DNA of 64,000 nt from contig WHTQ01000004.1 of NCBI GenBank assembly GCA_009377645.1, forward strand, positions 1-64,000, read 5' to 3'. The notes below the pieces were generated by a model, which did no database searches, was not told the origin of the DNA, and saw only the letters and a list, made by a program, of their open reading frames with translations. Positions 1 to 7,323 of the stretch are shown one piece after another. Origin of the DNA: Micromonosporaceae bacterium (GTDB lineage Bacteria > Actinomycetota > Actinomycetes > Mycobacteriales > Micromonosporaceae). Each line of letters starts with the position of its first letter. The first letter of the stretch is position 1. A program made the translations under genes and the position numbers.

Positions 1-491
1 TCCACCCGCTGCACCGCCGGGTCGATCAGCAGCTCGGCGCTGACGTGGTGGAACGCCGCACACACCCGGGAACCGGGCAGCAGGGCGGCGGCCTGCTCGG
101 CGGCGCTGCCCTCCGGCACCGGGAGCGGAAACGGGCCGCGCTGGTCGAACCCGAGCGGGTTGACACAGTCCACAACGATCCTGCCGACCAGCGGCTCGGC
201 CAGCGAGGCCAGCGTGTCACGGTGCCCGTCCCACGGGGTGGTGACGATCACCACATCACTGCCGGCCGCGGCCCGATTCTCCCCGCCCCGCACGGGGCCC
301 GTGACCCCGGGCATCCGGGTGAGCTCGGCCGCCGCGTCCCGGCCCCGCCGCTCGGTCCGGGACCCGATGTGGACGGCCTGACCGGCTCGGGCAAGCCGGT
401 ACGCCAGCCCCCGGCCCTGTTCGCCGGTGCCACCGAGGATGCCCACTGTGAGCGCAGACACATCGGGCAGGTTGCTGGCGTCGAAGGTCAT
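1..491 (-). CDS. npdG: NADPH-dependent F420 reductase, 3' end outside the window
   Basis: Reading the minus strand from ATG at 491 gives an open frame that runs off the left edge (about 163 residues seen). The N-terminus has a Rossmann motif, TVGILGGTGEQGRGLAYRLA at residues 14-33, followed by VHIGSRTERR, the pattern of the F420H2:NADP oxidoreductase family (COG2085), and then VVIVTTPWDGH and VVDCVNPLGF. These enzymes move hydride between NADPH and the deazaflavin F420 in the cytoplasm. An AGGA lies 8 nt before the ATG. F420 use fits an actinomycete. The C-terminal third cannot be seen, so a related F420-binding dehydrogenase is possible. Confidence 0.85.
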   Translation of the reverse strand, partial: MTFDASNLPDVSALTVGILGGTGEQGRGLAYRLARAGQAVHIGSRTERRGRDAAAELTRMPGVTGPVRGGENRAAAGSDVVIVTTPWDGHRDTLASLAEPLVGRIVVDCVNPLGFDQRGPFPLPVPEGSAAEQAAALLPGSRVCAAFHHVSAELLIDPAVQRV

Positions 492-545
492 GCCGCCATC
501 CTGGCAGACCGGTGCCGCGCTGCCGGGCGGGGTCGGCGGAGGGCT

Positions 546-770
546 TCACAGGGGCGGTCCGGGACCGTCCCGATAGTCCCGACGCTCGACCACTGAGCCG
601 GAACCGCGCCGGCGGCTCCACAGCAGCAGGGTCAGCAGCAGGCCCAGCACACCGACCACCATCAGAACCCAGCCGGCCACGGTGATGTCCAGCCACCACA
701 GCTGATAGTCCACAGCGAACGCCAGCAGCGCCCCGACGGCGATAAAGAAGATGCTCGCGCCAATGCCCAT
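546..770 (-). CDS. DUF6458 family small membrane protein
   Basis: A 74-residue protein beginning MGIGASIFFIAVGALLAF, with two hydrophobic helices (about residues 3-20 and 27-50) separated by a short loop with WWLDI, and a charged tail (WSRRRGSGSVVERRD). The two-helix layout and the opening GIGxSIFxIAVGA match DUF6458, a family seen in actinobacteria; function unknown. It lies between the F420 reductase and the histone-like gene on the same strand, separated by 54 bp and 81 bp, so it may be transcribed alone or with its neighbours. Confidence 0.75.
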   Translation of the reverse strand: MGIGASIFFIAVGALLAFAVDYQLWWLDITVAGWVLMVVGVLGLLLTLLLWSRRRGSGSVVERRDYRDGPGPPL

Positions 771-851
771 CTGCGGTCCACCTCCAAGCCGCTCCGGCCG
801 TGGCCGTCGGGATGGGAGCGGCGGTCGCCACTCCCATCCCGGTGCCGACTG

Positions 852-1535
852 TTATCTCCGGCGGGCCGTCGTACGGGTCGACTTGCGTGCCGCGGTGGAC
901 TTCGCCGGGGCCCGCTTCGCAACCTTCTTGGCGGTGCTCGTACGGGCGGCCGCCTTCGCCGGTGCGGCTCTGCGGGCCGGTGCCCGCTTGGCCGTCGACT
1001 TGCGAGCCGGCGCCTTCTTCGCGGTCGCCTTCCGAGTGGTCGCCTTCCGAGCCGTGGACTTCCGCGCGGTCGTCTTGCGCGCGGTCGTCTTGCGGGCGGT
1101 CGACTTACGCGCAGGAGCCTTCTTCGCCGTCGACTTACGCGCAGGAGCCTTCTTCGCCGTCGACTTACGAGCCGGTGCTCGCTTCGCCGTCGCCGTGCGC
1201 GTCGTGGACTTCCGTGCGGTCGTCTTCCGTGCGGTCGTCTTGCGCGCAGGAGCCTTCTTCGCCGTCGTCTTCTTGGCCGGCGCCCGCTTGGCCGGCGCCC
1301 GCTTGGCCGTCGACTTACGCGCTGTGGACGCACGCGCGGTTGTCGTGCGCTTCGTCGTCGCACGGCCGGCGGCCTTCTTCGTGGTCGCCCTCGCGGTGGT
1401 CTTCTTCGCCGCGGCGCGCTTCGCCGGTGCCCGGGTGGCAGTCACCCGTTTGGTAACACCGGTCCGTGTCGTGCTTCGCCTAGCGGCCGCGCGTGGGGCG
1501 GCCGTTCGGGTCGTGGCCTTCTTCGCAACGGCCAT
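852..1535 (-). CDS. Histone H1-like Lys/Ala/Arg/Thr-rich DNA-binding protein
   Basis: About 227 residues composed almost only of Ala, Lys, Arg, Thr and Ser, built from degenerate repeats such as KKAPARKSTA and RKTTARKTTA. The whole protein resembles the C-terminal tail of eukaryotic H1 and of actinobacterial HU-type proteins, but no folded HU domain precedes it. Such tails bind DNA non-specifically and help compact the nucleoid (family knowledge). AAGGAGG is 6 nt before ATG 1535, which I prefer to ATG 1538. The + strand shadow frames are long only because of the repeats. Specific role unknown. Confidence 0.7.
   Translation of the reverse strand: MAVAKKATTRTAAPRAAARRSTTRTGVTKRVTATRAPAKRAAAKKTTARATTKKAAGRATTKRTTTARASTARKSTAKRAPAKRAPAKKTTAKKAPARKTTARKTTARKSTTRTATAKRAPARKSTAKKAPARKSTAKKAPARKSTARKTTARKTTARKSTARKATTRKATAKKAPARKSTAKRAPARRAAPAKAAARTSTAKKVAKRAPAKSTAARKSTRTTARRR
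1099..1168. repeat. 30-bp tandem repeat inside the histone-like gene
   Basis: Two perfect 30-bp copies (1099-1128 and 1129-1158) followed by a 10-bp partial third copy, encoding the repeated KKAPARKSTA unit. Identical copies suggest recent expansion or slippage, so gene length may vary between strains. Confidence 0.85.
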
Positions 1536-1701
1536 CATGTTCCTCCTTACCGGAAGCTCGAGCGGAACCGACCACGGTCGTTCCCGCTACTGCTCATGTC
1601 ATTACTCTGCACGTTAAACCACTCATGCGCTACCGTTTCGGCGAAAATGACGCACGACCTCTACAGTAGATGCCCTGGCGACCGATCCAGAGTGGTTATC
1701 G

Positions 1702-1720
1702 ACAACTGCGCCAGAGTTGT
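1702..1720. promoter_or_regulatory. Inverted repeat, possible operator of the histone-like gene
   Basis: ACAACT (1702-1707) and AGTTGT (1715-1720) form a perfect 6-bp inverted repeat with a 7-nt spacer. It lies about 170 bp upstream of the histone-like start codon. The regulator is unknown. Confidence 0.3.
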
Positions 1721-1848
1721 TGTTCTACAACCATTTCCAACCCGATCCACGGAAGCCGGAATGGCTGCGAAACGGCTCCGGCTGGCCGAGAAAATTCTTT
1801 GGCTGTGAACCGGCGTGTCGCGCGCGCAGAGGGCTCCGAAGTGGTGAC

Positions 1849-1890
1849 GCGGGCGGGCCCGCTCCGGGAGTCCGAAGCGGGCCCGCCCGC
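1849..1890 (-). terminator. Terminator hairpin after mosA
   Basis: A perfect 14-bp GC stem (1849-1862 with 1877-1890) and a 14-nt loop begins 17 bp beyond the mosA stop codon. There is no clear T-run, as is usual for actinomycete terminators. It marks the end of the molybdenum operon. Confidence 0.8.
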
Positions 1891-1907
1891 GGCTAGGTCG
1901 TCGACGG

Positions 1908-2756
1908 TCAGTCCGCGTGCACGATGGTGCCCACCTTCTCGCCCGCGAAGGCGGCCCGCAGGTTGCCCGGCTGCAGGGCGTTGACGATCCGGAACTGCTT
2001 GAGCAGCCGTGCGTGCTCCAGCAGGTCCAGGATCACCGGGTCGAACGGCAGTGAGCGCAGCTTGCGGCGTCGCAGCTCGGCCACGCCGATCTCGGGGATG
2101 AACACCGCGTCCGGGTTCTGCCGGGGATCGTCGTCGTAGAGCCCGTTCACGTCCTTGAGCAGGATCAGCTCCTTGCTGCCGAAGCACTCGGCCAGCAGGA
2201 AGCAGCCGGCATCGGTGCGGTGCGGTGGGATCCGGCCGACCCGCGGCGGGTGCTCCCAGATGGAGTATGGCGGCAGGCCGTTGTAGATGACGCCCGGGAC
2301 GGCGTGTAGGAACAGCGGAAGCAGGTGCCCGAAGATCTCCGGCGGGATCGCCACCACCCCCTTCGGGGCCAGCAGCGTCCCGAGCATGTGGGCGGTGCCC
2401 AGCGCGTCGGCGGCGGCCAGCTGCGCCAGCACGCCGGTGGGCAGGCCCAGGTCGATGCCGATCGAGAACACGTGCCGGGTGCGGGCGCCGCCACCGGTGC
2501 CGAGGATCAGCTTGCGCCCATCGTCGAGCGCCGCCGACAGCTCCGCCACGACCGGGAAGACCACCTCCCGCCCCCGGTCGAAGATCGAGCGGCCGCCGAC
2601 CTTGATGACGTACGAGTCCGGGAGCATCCGGAACACCGGCGTCTCGGTGCTCCGCTCCACCGCCCGGTCGAGCAGGCTCTCCCGCATCAGGAACGACTCG
2701 AGGTGCGGTCGCTGGTCGCTCACCGCAGGTCCCATGCCGGTCTGGTGGTCAGTCAC
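1908..2756 (-). CDS. mosA: Molybdenum storage protein, alpha-type subunit
   Basis: 282 residues with the amino-acid-kinase fold of the MoSto subunits: VIKVGGRSIFDRG (about 50-62), then LGTGGGARTRHVFSIGIDLGLPTG, NGLPPYSIWE, GRIPPHRTDAGCFLLAE, LLKDVNGLYDDDP and a C-terminal VGTIV. In Azotobacter vinelandii the MosA/MosB hexamer stores about a hundred Mo atoms as polyoxomolybdate clusters in an ATP-dependent way. Uridylate kinase is the nearest alternative reading, but the RTRH/RARH, PPHRTD and LPPY motifs and the paired paralogue favour MoSto. The start overlaps the end of mosB by 8 bp, so the two are probably translated together. Last gene of the operon. Whether every cluster-binding residue is kept cannot be judged without a structural alignment. 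Confidence 0.85.
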   Translation of the reverse strand: MTDHQTGMGPAVSDQRPHLESFLMRESLLDRAVERSTETPVFRMLPDSYVIKVGGRSIFDRGREVVFPVVAELSAALDDGRKLILGTGGGARTRHVFSIGIDLGLPTGVLAQLAAADALGTAHMLGTLLAPKGVVAIPPEIFGHLLPLFLHAVPGVIYNGLPPYSIWEHPPRVGRIPPHRTDAGCFLLAECFGSKELILLKDVNGLYDDDPRQNPDAVFIPEIGVAELRRRKLRSLPFDPVILDLLEHARLLKQFRIVNALQPGNLRAAFAGEKVGTIVHAD

Positions 2757-3570
2757 TGGTGATCACCGTCCCTACCTGCTCGCCGTTCAGTGCCTTCGTG
2801 ATGGTGCCGGGCTCCAGCCCGTTGATGACCTGGATTCGCCGCCCGTGCTCGGCGGTCTCCATCAGGTCCAGCACCGCCCGCTCCACGACCACGTCCTGCA
2901 GGTCCAGCGCCTTCAGCTCGGAGACGGTGATCTCCGGGATGAAGGTGGCGCTGCGGTCCTTCTTCGGATCGGCCGTGTAGAGCCCCCGCTCGTCCTTGAT
3001 GAAGATCATGCTGCGGCTGCTGAACACCTCGGCGATCAGGTAGACCCCAGTGTCGGTACGGTGCGGCGGGATCCGGCCCATCCCGGTCTCCGGGTTGCGC
3101 TGCCAGAAGGTGTAGGGCGGCATCCCGAAGAAGACCACCCCCCGCCGCTCCTCCAGGTAGAGCGGCAGCTGGGCGAACTGTGCCGGCTCGATGAACGGGA
3201 TCCCGTGCCGCGCCACCAGGTAGTGGATCATCCGGGCGTTCTGGCTGCTGACGAACGTGCCGAGCACGCTGAGCACGCCGGTCGGCAGGCCGAGGTCGAG
3301 GCCGATGCTGTACGCGTGCCGGGCCCGAGTGCCGGCCCCGCAGCCGATGATCAGCTTGTGGTCGGGCAGGTTCGCCACCAGCTCCTCGATGACCGGGAAG
3401 ACCGCCGCCCGTCCCCGGTCGATCAGGCTCTGCCCGCCGATCTTGACAACATTGGCGTCCGGCAGGATCTGCACCGGCCGGGAGGTCCCGGTGTCGGCCA
3501 GCAGCTCCTCGTCGCTGAGCGAGCCGGTGACCAGCCGGGCGCCCAGGTCAGTGAGTAATGCCTCACTCAT
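2749..3570 (-). CDS. mosB: Molybdenum storage protein, beta-type subunit
   Basis: 273 residues, clearly paralogous to the next gene and closer to MosB: VVKIGGQSLIDRGRAAVFP (about 41-59), IIGCGAGTRARHAYSIGLDLGLP, FFGMPPYTFW, GRIPPHRTDTGVYLIAE, MIFIKDERGLYTADPK, ATFIPEITV and GTVIT. The KIGGQS-IDRGRAAV signature is the one found in the Azotobacter beta subunit. The start codon lies 8 bp inside the 3' end of the methyltransferase gene, and its own end overlaps mosA by 8 bp, so alpha and beta should be made in similar amounts, as expected for a mixed hexamer. Confidence 0.88.
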   Translation of the reverse strand: MSEALLTDLGARLVTGSLSDEELLADTGTSRPVQILPDANVVKIGGQSLIDRGRAAVFPVIEELVANLPDHKLIIGCGAGTRARHAYSIGLDLGLPTGVLSVLGTFVSSQNARMIHYLVARHGIPFIEPAQFAQLPLYLEERRGVVFFGMPPYTFWQRNPETGMGRIPPHRTDTGVYLIAEVFSSRSMIFIKDERGLYTADPKKDRSATFIPEITVSELKALDLQDVVVERAVLDLMETAEHGRRIQVINGLEPGTITKALNGEQVGTVITSD

Positions 3571-4408
3571 CTCTCTCCTTTGGGGGTTGGAGTTGTACGC
3601 CTTCCAGGACGAAGCTCTCCTCGGTCCAGACCGGCCCGGCCGGCTCGCCGAACCGGTCGGCGACCCACTCCGCGAGCTCGTCCAGGATCGCCGCCGACAC
3701 CTCGGCCGGCGGGGTGACGCCGCCCATCGAGTACTTCTGCCGCCACTCGTCCAGCACGTCGCCGGGCTTGACCTCGTGCGGCCAGCTGGCGGCGGTGACC
3801 GGCGGCAGCAGCGTCCCGCCCGCCTCGGCCGCCCGTTCCAGCAGCCGCTGCAGCAACCGGCCGGCCGGCCGAGGAGTCAGCCCATGCGCCCGCAGGCGCT
3901 CGTGCAGCGCCCGGCGAAGCAGCACCTTCGGGGAGTCCGGGTGGCGCTCCAGCCGGCCCTGCACCAGCACCGCCCGGTCCGGGCGAGCCACCCGGTTGGC
4001 CTCCCGGACCAGGTGCTCCGGGTCGAGCAGCTGGAAGACCCGGGAGCCGAACACCACCCGGGCGGTGCCGTCGGCGACCGGCCACGGCTGGTCGGCGTCG
4101 GCATGCACCAGACGGGCATGCCCACCTTCCGGCAGCCGGGTGGCGAACCCGGAAAGCATCGGCTGGGAGGCGTCCAGCCCGAGATAGCGGGCCGGCGGGC
4201 GGGCCAGCCAGGCTCCGATCAGGCCGGTGCCGGCACCGATCTCGACGATCAGGTCGCCGGCGTCCACCCCCGCGTACCGCACCACCGTGTCGGCGATCTG
4301 CTCGGCCACGCCGGCCGGGAACCCGGCCCGGGCGTCGAACACGCCGGCCGCCTGCTCGTCGAACGAAACCCGGTCCAACGGTAGTCCCCGGGGAAGCGGT
4401 GTGGTCAT
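3563..4408 (-). CDS. SAM-dependent class I methyltransferase in the molybdenum operon
   Basis: 281 residues. Motif I is LIVEIGAGTGLIGAWLA (about 53-69), followed by YLGLDASQPML (acidic residue at the end of strand 2), ADADQPWPVADGTARVVF and LVREANRVARPDRAVLVQGRL, so a Rossmann-fold SAM-binding domain of the methyltransferase 11/25 type. Substrate unknown. Its ATG overlaps the modC stop (ATGA) and its end overlaps mosB by 8 bp: it is fixed inside the molybdate import/storage operon. It could modify a cofactor, a storage-protein residue or a small molecule; nothing in the sequence chooses among these. Confidence 0.75.
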   Translation of the reverse strand: MTTPLPRGLPLDRVSFDEQAAGVFDARAGFPAGVAEQIADTVVRYAGVDAGDLIVEIGAGTGLIGAWLARPPARYLGLDASQPMLSGFATRLPEGGHARLVHADADQPWPVADGTARVVFGSRVFQLLDPEHLVREANRVARPDRAVLVQGRLERHPDSPKVLLRRALHERLRAHGLTPRPAGRLLQRLLERAAEAGGTLLPPVTAASWPHEVKPGDVLDEWRQKYSMGGVTPPAEVSAAILDELAEWVADRFGEPAGPVWTEESFVLEGVQLQPPKERDE

Positions 4409-5547
4409 GGTCTCTCCTGTTCGGACCCATCGGTGCCAGTTGGCTCAGCTGACGCGTACGCCCGGATCTCGGTTGCCTTGACCGCTGCCCAGACCGGCTC
4501 CCCCGCGGCCAGCCGCAGCTGCGCGGCCGCGTCCGGGGTGATGTCGGCCGCGGCCGGCAGCGGCCCCCCGAGCTGGACCCGCAGGTTGTCGCCGTGATGC
4601 TGGATGCCGGTGACGGTGGCCTGCCAGACGTTGCGCGGGCTGCCCTCCGGCTGGAACTGGTGCAGCGCGACCGCGGCCGGCCGGAACGCCACGAACACGC
4701 CGCCCTGGTGCCGGTCGTCGACGGTGAGCTTGAACCCGTTGTCCAACGCCACCGCGTGCCCGTCCGCGTGGCCCCGGTACAGGTTGAGCCCGACCAGCCG
4801 CGCCACGTAGTCGGTCTGCGGCTGGGCGGTGATGGTGACCGCGTCGCCGGCCTGCACGATCCGGCCGTCCTCGACCACGATCAGCCGGTCGGCCAGGATC
4901 GCCGCGTCCAGCGGGTCGTGGGTGACCACCAGTGCGCCCCCGGCGTGCGCGGCCAGGTGCCGGTGCAGCTCGGCCCGGGTGTCCACCCGGGTGCCGGCGT
5001 CCAGCGCCGCCAGCGGTTCGTCCAGCAGCAGCAGGGTCGGCTCGACCGCCAGCGCCCGGGCCAGCGCGACCCGCTGGGCCTGCCCGCCGGACAGCTGCCG
5101 GGGGCGGCGGCGGGCGCAGTGGCCCAGCGCCACCCGGTCCAGCCAGCCGGCGGCGACCGCCCGGGCGCGCTGCCGCGCGACCCCCCGGCTGCGCAGCCCG
5201 AACGCCACGTTGTCCAGCGCGCTCAGGTGCGGGAACAGCAGGTAGTCCTGGAACACCACCCCGATCCCGCGCCGCTCCGGCGGGACCCAGACCCGCTCGG
5301 TCGGATCGTCCACTGTCGTCCCGGCCAGCCGTACGTGCCCGGCGCTGAGGTGGACCAGCCCGGCCACCGCCCGCAGCGCGGTGGTCTTGCCGGCGCCGTT
5401 CGGCCCGAGCAGCGCCACCACCTCCCCCGGCGCGACGGTCAGCGCGATGTCGAGCCGGAACCCGGGCCGGTCGACGGTCAGCCGGGCGTCCAGCGCGGGA
5501 ACCGGTGCCGGGGTGGTCGATGCCGTCCGGTTCGCTCCTGCGCTCAC
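4405..5547 (-). CDS. modC: Molybdate ABC transporter ATP-binding protein
   Basis: 380 residues from GTG 5547, which overlaps the modB stop (GTGA). Walker A is LLGPNGAGKTT, the Q-loop VVFQDYLLFPHLS, the signature LSGGQAQRVALARALA, Walker B LLLLDEPLAALD and the H-loop VVTHD. The C-terminal third (VTGIQHHGDNLRVQL, GEPVWAAVKATEIRAY) is the Mop/TOBE-type molybdate-binding domain of ModC, which senses bound anion. It energises import by ModB with ModA. A longer in-frame extension upstream is a shadow of modB and is not used. Third gene of the operon. Confidence 0.9.
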   Translation of the reverse strand: MSAGANRTASTTPAPVPALDARLTVDRPGFRLDIALTVAPGEVVALLGPNGAGKTTALRAVAGLVHLSAGHVRLAGTTVDDPTERVWVPPERRGIGVVFQDYLLFPHLSALDNVAFGLRSRGVARQRARAVAAGWLDRVALGHCARRRPRQLSGGQAQRVALARALAVEPTLLLLDEPLAALDAGTRVDTRAELHRHLAAHAGGALVVTHDPLDAAILADRLIVVEDGRIVQAGDAVTITAQPQTDYVARLVGLNLYRGHADGHAVALDNGFKLTVDDRHQGGVFVAFRPAAVALHQFQPEGSPRNVWQATVTGIQHHGDNLRVQLGGPLPAAADITPDAAAQLRLAAGEPVWAAVKATEIRAYASAEPTGTDGSEQERP

Positions 5548-6413
5548 GCCGCGCTCCCTCCGGTCAGCCACTTGTCCCGCAGGCTGGCCAGGATCGCGAT
5601 CGACACCACCAGCAGCACCAGGCTCAGCACGATCGCCGCCTCCGGCTCGGTCTCCAGCGCCAGGTAGACCGCCACCGGCATGGTCTGGGTGCGGCCCGGG
5701 AAGTTGCCGGCGAACGTGATCGTGGCCCCGAACTCCCCCAGCGCCCGCGCCCAGCACAGCACCGCGCCGGCGGCCACCCCGGGCGCGACCAGCGGCAGCG
5801 TGACCCGCCGGAAGGTAGTCCAGCGCCCGGCGCCGAGGGTGGCGGCGGCCTCCTCGTACCGGGTATCCGCGCCGCGCAGCGCACCCTCCACCGCGATCAC
5901 CAGGAACGGCATCGCGACGAACGCCTGGGCCATCACCACCGCGGTGGTGGTGAACGGCAGCGTGACCCCGAACGTGCTGTCCAGCCAGCTCCCGACGACG
6001 CCGCGCCGGCCGAACACCAGCAGCAGGGCCACCCCGCCGACCACCGGCGGCAGCACCATCGGCACCGTCACCAGCGCCCGGACCAGCTGCCGGCCCGGGA
6101 ACCTGGTGCGAGCCAGCACCCACGCCAGCGGCACCCCCACCAGCAGGCAGGCCGCGGTGGCGGTGGTGGCGGTCTGCAGCGACAGCCGCAGCGCGGTGAG
6201 CACGCCGGGCTCGGCCAGCCGCTCCGGCAGGGTCGGCCAGGGTGCCCGGATCACCAGCCCCAGCAACGGGAGCACCAGGAACGCCAGGCCCAGCAGCGCG
6301 GGCACCACCGCCACCATCGGCGCCCGCCGGCGCACCGTGTCCGGCCCGGGACGGGGCGAGCGACCCGGCGATGGTCCCGGCGCCGGGCCGTCGGTCAGCG
6401 TCGACCTGGTCAT
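5544..6413 (-). CDS. modB: Molybdate ABC transporter permease
   Basis: 289 residues, starting at ATG 6413 which overlaps the modA stop (ATGA). There are about five to six membrane helices, the first near residues 33-55, and an EAA loop, EEAAATLGAGRWTTFRRVTLPL, that contacts the ATPase. VPMVLPPVVGGVALLLVFGRRG and CWARALGEFGATITFAGN are typical of ModB/CysT permeases. It forms the cytoplasmic membrane channel for molybdate. Tungstate or sulfate permease is the alternative, but the ModA and ModC partners and the linked storage genes favour molybdate. Confidence 0.9.
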   Translation of the reverse strand: MTRSTLTDGPAPGPSPGRSPRPGPDTVRRRAPMVAVVPALLGLAFLVLPLLGLVIRAPWPTLPERLAEPGVLTALRLSLQTATTATAACLLVGVPLAWVLARTRFPGRQLVRALVTVPMVLPPVVGGVALLLVFGRRGVVGSWLDSTFGVTLPFTTTAVVMAQAFVAMPFLVIAVEGALRGADTRYEEAAATLGAGRWTTFRRVTLPLVAPGVAAGAVLCWARALGEFGATITFAGNFPGRTQTMPVAVYLALETEPEAAIVLSLVLLVVSIAILASLRDKWLTGGSAA

Positions 6414-7198
6414 GACGGCCGGGCGAACCCTGCGTCGGCGAGGACCGCCTGTCCGGCCTCGGAGAGCACGAGCTCCACGAACGCCGCCGCCGCGGTCGGG
6501 TTCGGGGCGTCGTCGAGCACGCTGATCGGATAGTCGTTGACCGCCTCGGCCGACTCCGGGAACTCGACCCCGTCCACCTGCTCCGAGGCCCGGACGTCGG
6601 TGCGGTAGACCAGGGCGGCGTCGACCTCGCCCAGCTCGACCTTGGCCAGCGCGGCCTTGACGTCGCGCTCCAGCGTGGCCGGGGTGAGCGCGACCCCGGC
6701 GGCGGCCAGTGCCCGCTGCGCCGCCCGCCCGCACGGCACCTGCTCGGCGCACAGCGCCACCGTCAGCCCGGGCAGGTCGGCCAGCCCGGCGATGCCCAAC
6801 GGGTTGCCCGGCCCGACCGCGATCACCAGCTGGTTGCGGGCGAAGGTGGCCGGCGACACCCCGGTCCCGCCGCCGTCGGCCACCAGCTGCATGGAGGTGG
6901 GGTCGGCCGCCGCGAACACGTCCACCGGCGCCCCTTCGTTGATCTGTTGCGCCAGGGTGGCGCTGCCGGCGAAGTTGAGCACCACCGTGGCGCCCGGGTA
7001 CGCCGCCTCGAAGTCCTCCCCGAGCCGGCCGAACGGCTCGGTCAGCGAGGCGGCCGCGAAGATCGTGACGGTGCCGCCGACGCCTTCCTCCGGCGGGTCG
7101 GCATCGGCGGAGCCCCCGCAGCCGGCGACCGCGAGCGCGACCACGAGCGCCGTCGCCACCAGCCCGGCGGGCGGACCGGTCGCGCGCGAGCTACCCAT
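6410..7198 (-). CDS. modA: Molybdate-binding lipoprotein
   Basis: About 262 residues. An N-terminal hydrophobic segment ends in the lipobox LAVAGC, so the protein is exported and lipid-anchored. The mature part opens VTIFAAASLTEPFGRL and has NFAGSATLAQQI and PVDVFAAAD, the anion-binding loops of ModA, then RNQLVIAVGPGNP and DAALVYRTDV. It captures molybdate outside the cell for ModBC. First gene of the six-gene operon. GAGAGGGG sits just before the first ATG (7204) and 5-7 nt before the second (7198), so I prefer 7198. No tungstate-specific feature is visible. Confidence 0.9.
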   Translation of the reverse strand: MGSSRATGPPAGLVATALVVALAVAGCGGSADADPPEEGVGGTVTIFAAASLTEPFGRLGEDFEAAYPGATVVLNFAGSATLAQQINEGAPVDVFAAADPTSMQLVADGGGTGVSPATFARNQLVIAVGPGNPLGIAGLADLPGLTVALCAEQVPCGRAAQRALAAAGVALTPATLERDVKAALAKVELGEVDAALVYRTDVRASEQVDGVEFPESAEAVNDYPISVLDDAPNPTAAAAFVELVLSEAGQAVLADAGFARPS

Positions 7199-7214
7199 CC
7201 CCATCCCCTCTCAC

Positions 7215-7233
7215 GACCGTCACGAAGTCGGTC
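7215..7233. promoter_or_regulatory. Possible operator upstream of the molybdenum operon
   Basis: GACCG (7215-7219) and CGGTC (7229-7233) form a 5-bp inverted repeat with GTCAC half-sites around it, about 17-35 bp upstream of modA. A ModE-type box is not recognisable and no modE gene is in the window. Weak. Confidence 0.2.
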
Positions 7234-7323
7234 ACATTTGTGGAGATTGCCATGGTTGACCGGGTCGCACCAGAACGGGTTCCCCCTAGTGATCCCCGGC
7301 GCCGGCACTCGTACGCTGGCGCG

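Larger units (their letters stand above)
1536..1907. other. Intergenic region: histone-like gene promoter side and mosA 3' side
   Basis: No gene is seen in these 372 bp, which are distinctly richer in A/T than their surroundings from about 1590 to 1800. The part next to 1535 should carry the promoter of the histone-like gene. It also holds an inverted repeat at 1702-1720 and a strong terminator hairpin at 1849-1890. Confidence 0.6.

Noticed and set aside
751-1617. Long + strand frame opposite the histone-like gene
   Set aside because: It is the antisense of the Lys/Ala repeats, with no ribosome site; the minus frame has AAGGAGG and the expected composition.
4405-6123. 572-residue version of ModC
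   Set aside because: The extra N-terminal 192 residues are modB read in another frame; GTG 5547 with the GTGA overlap is the natural start.
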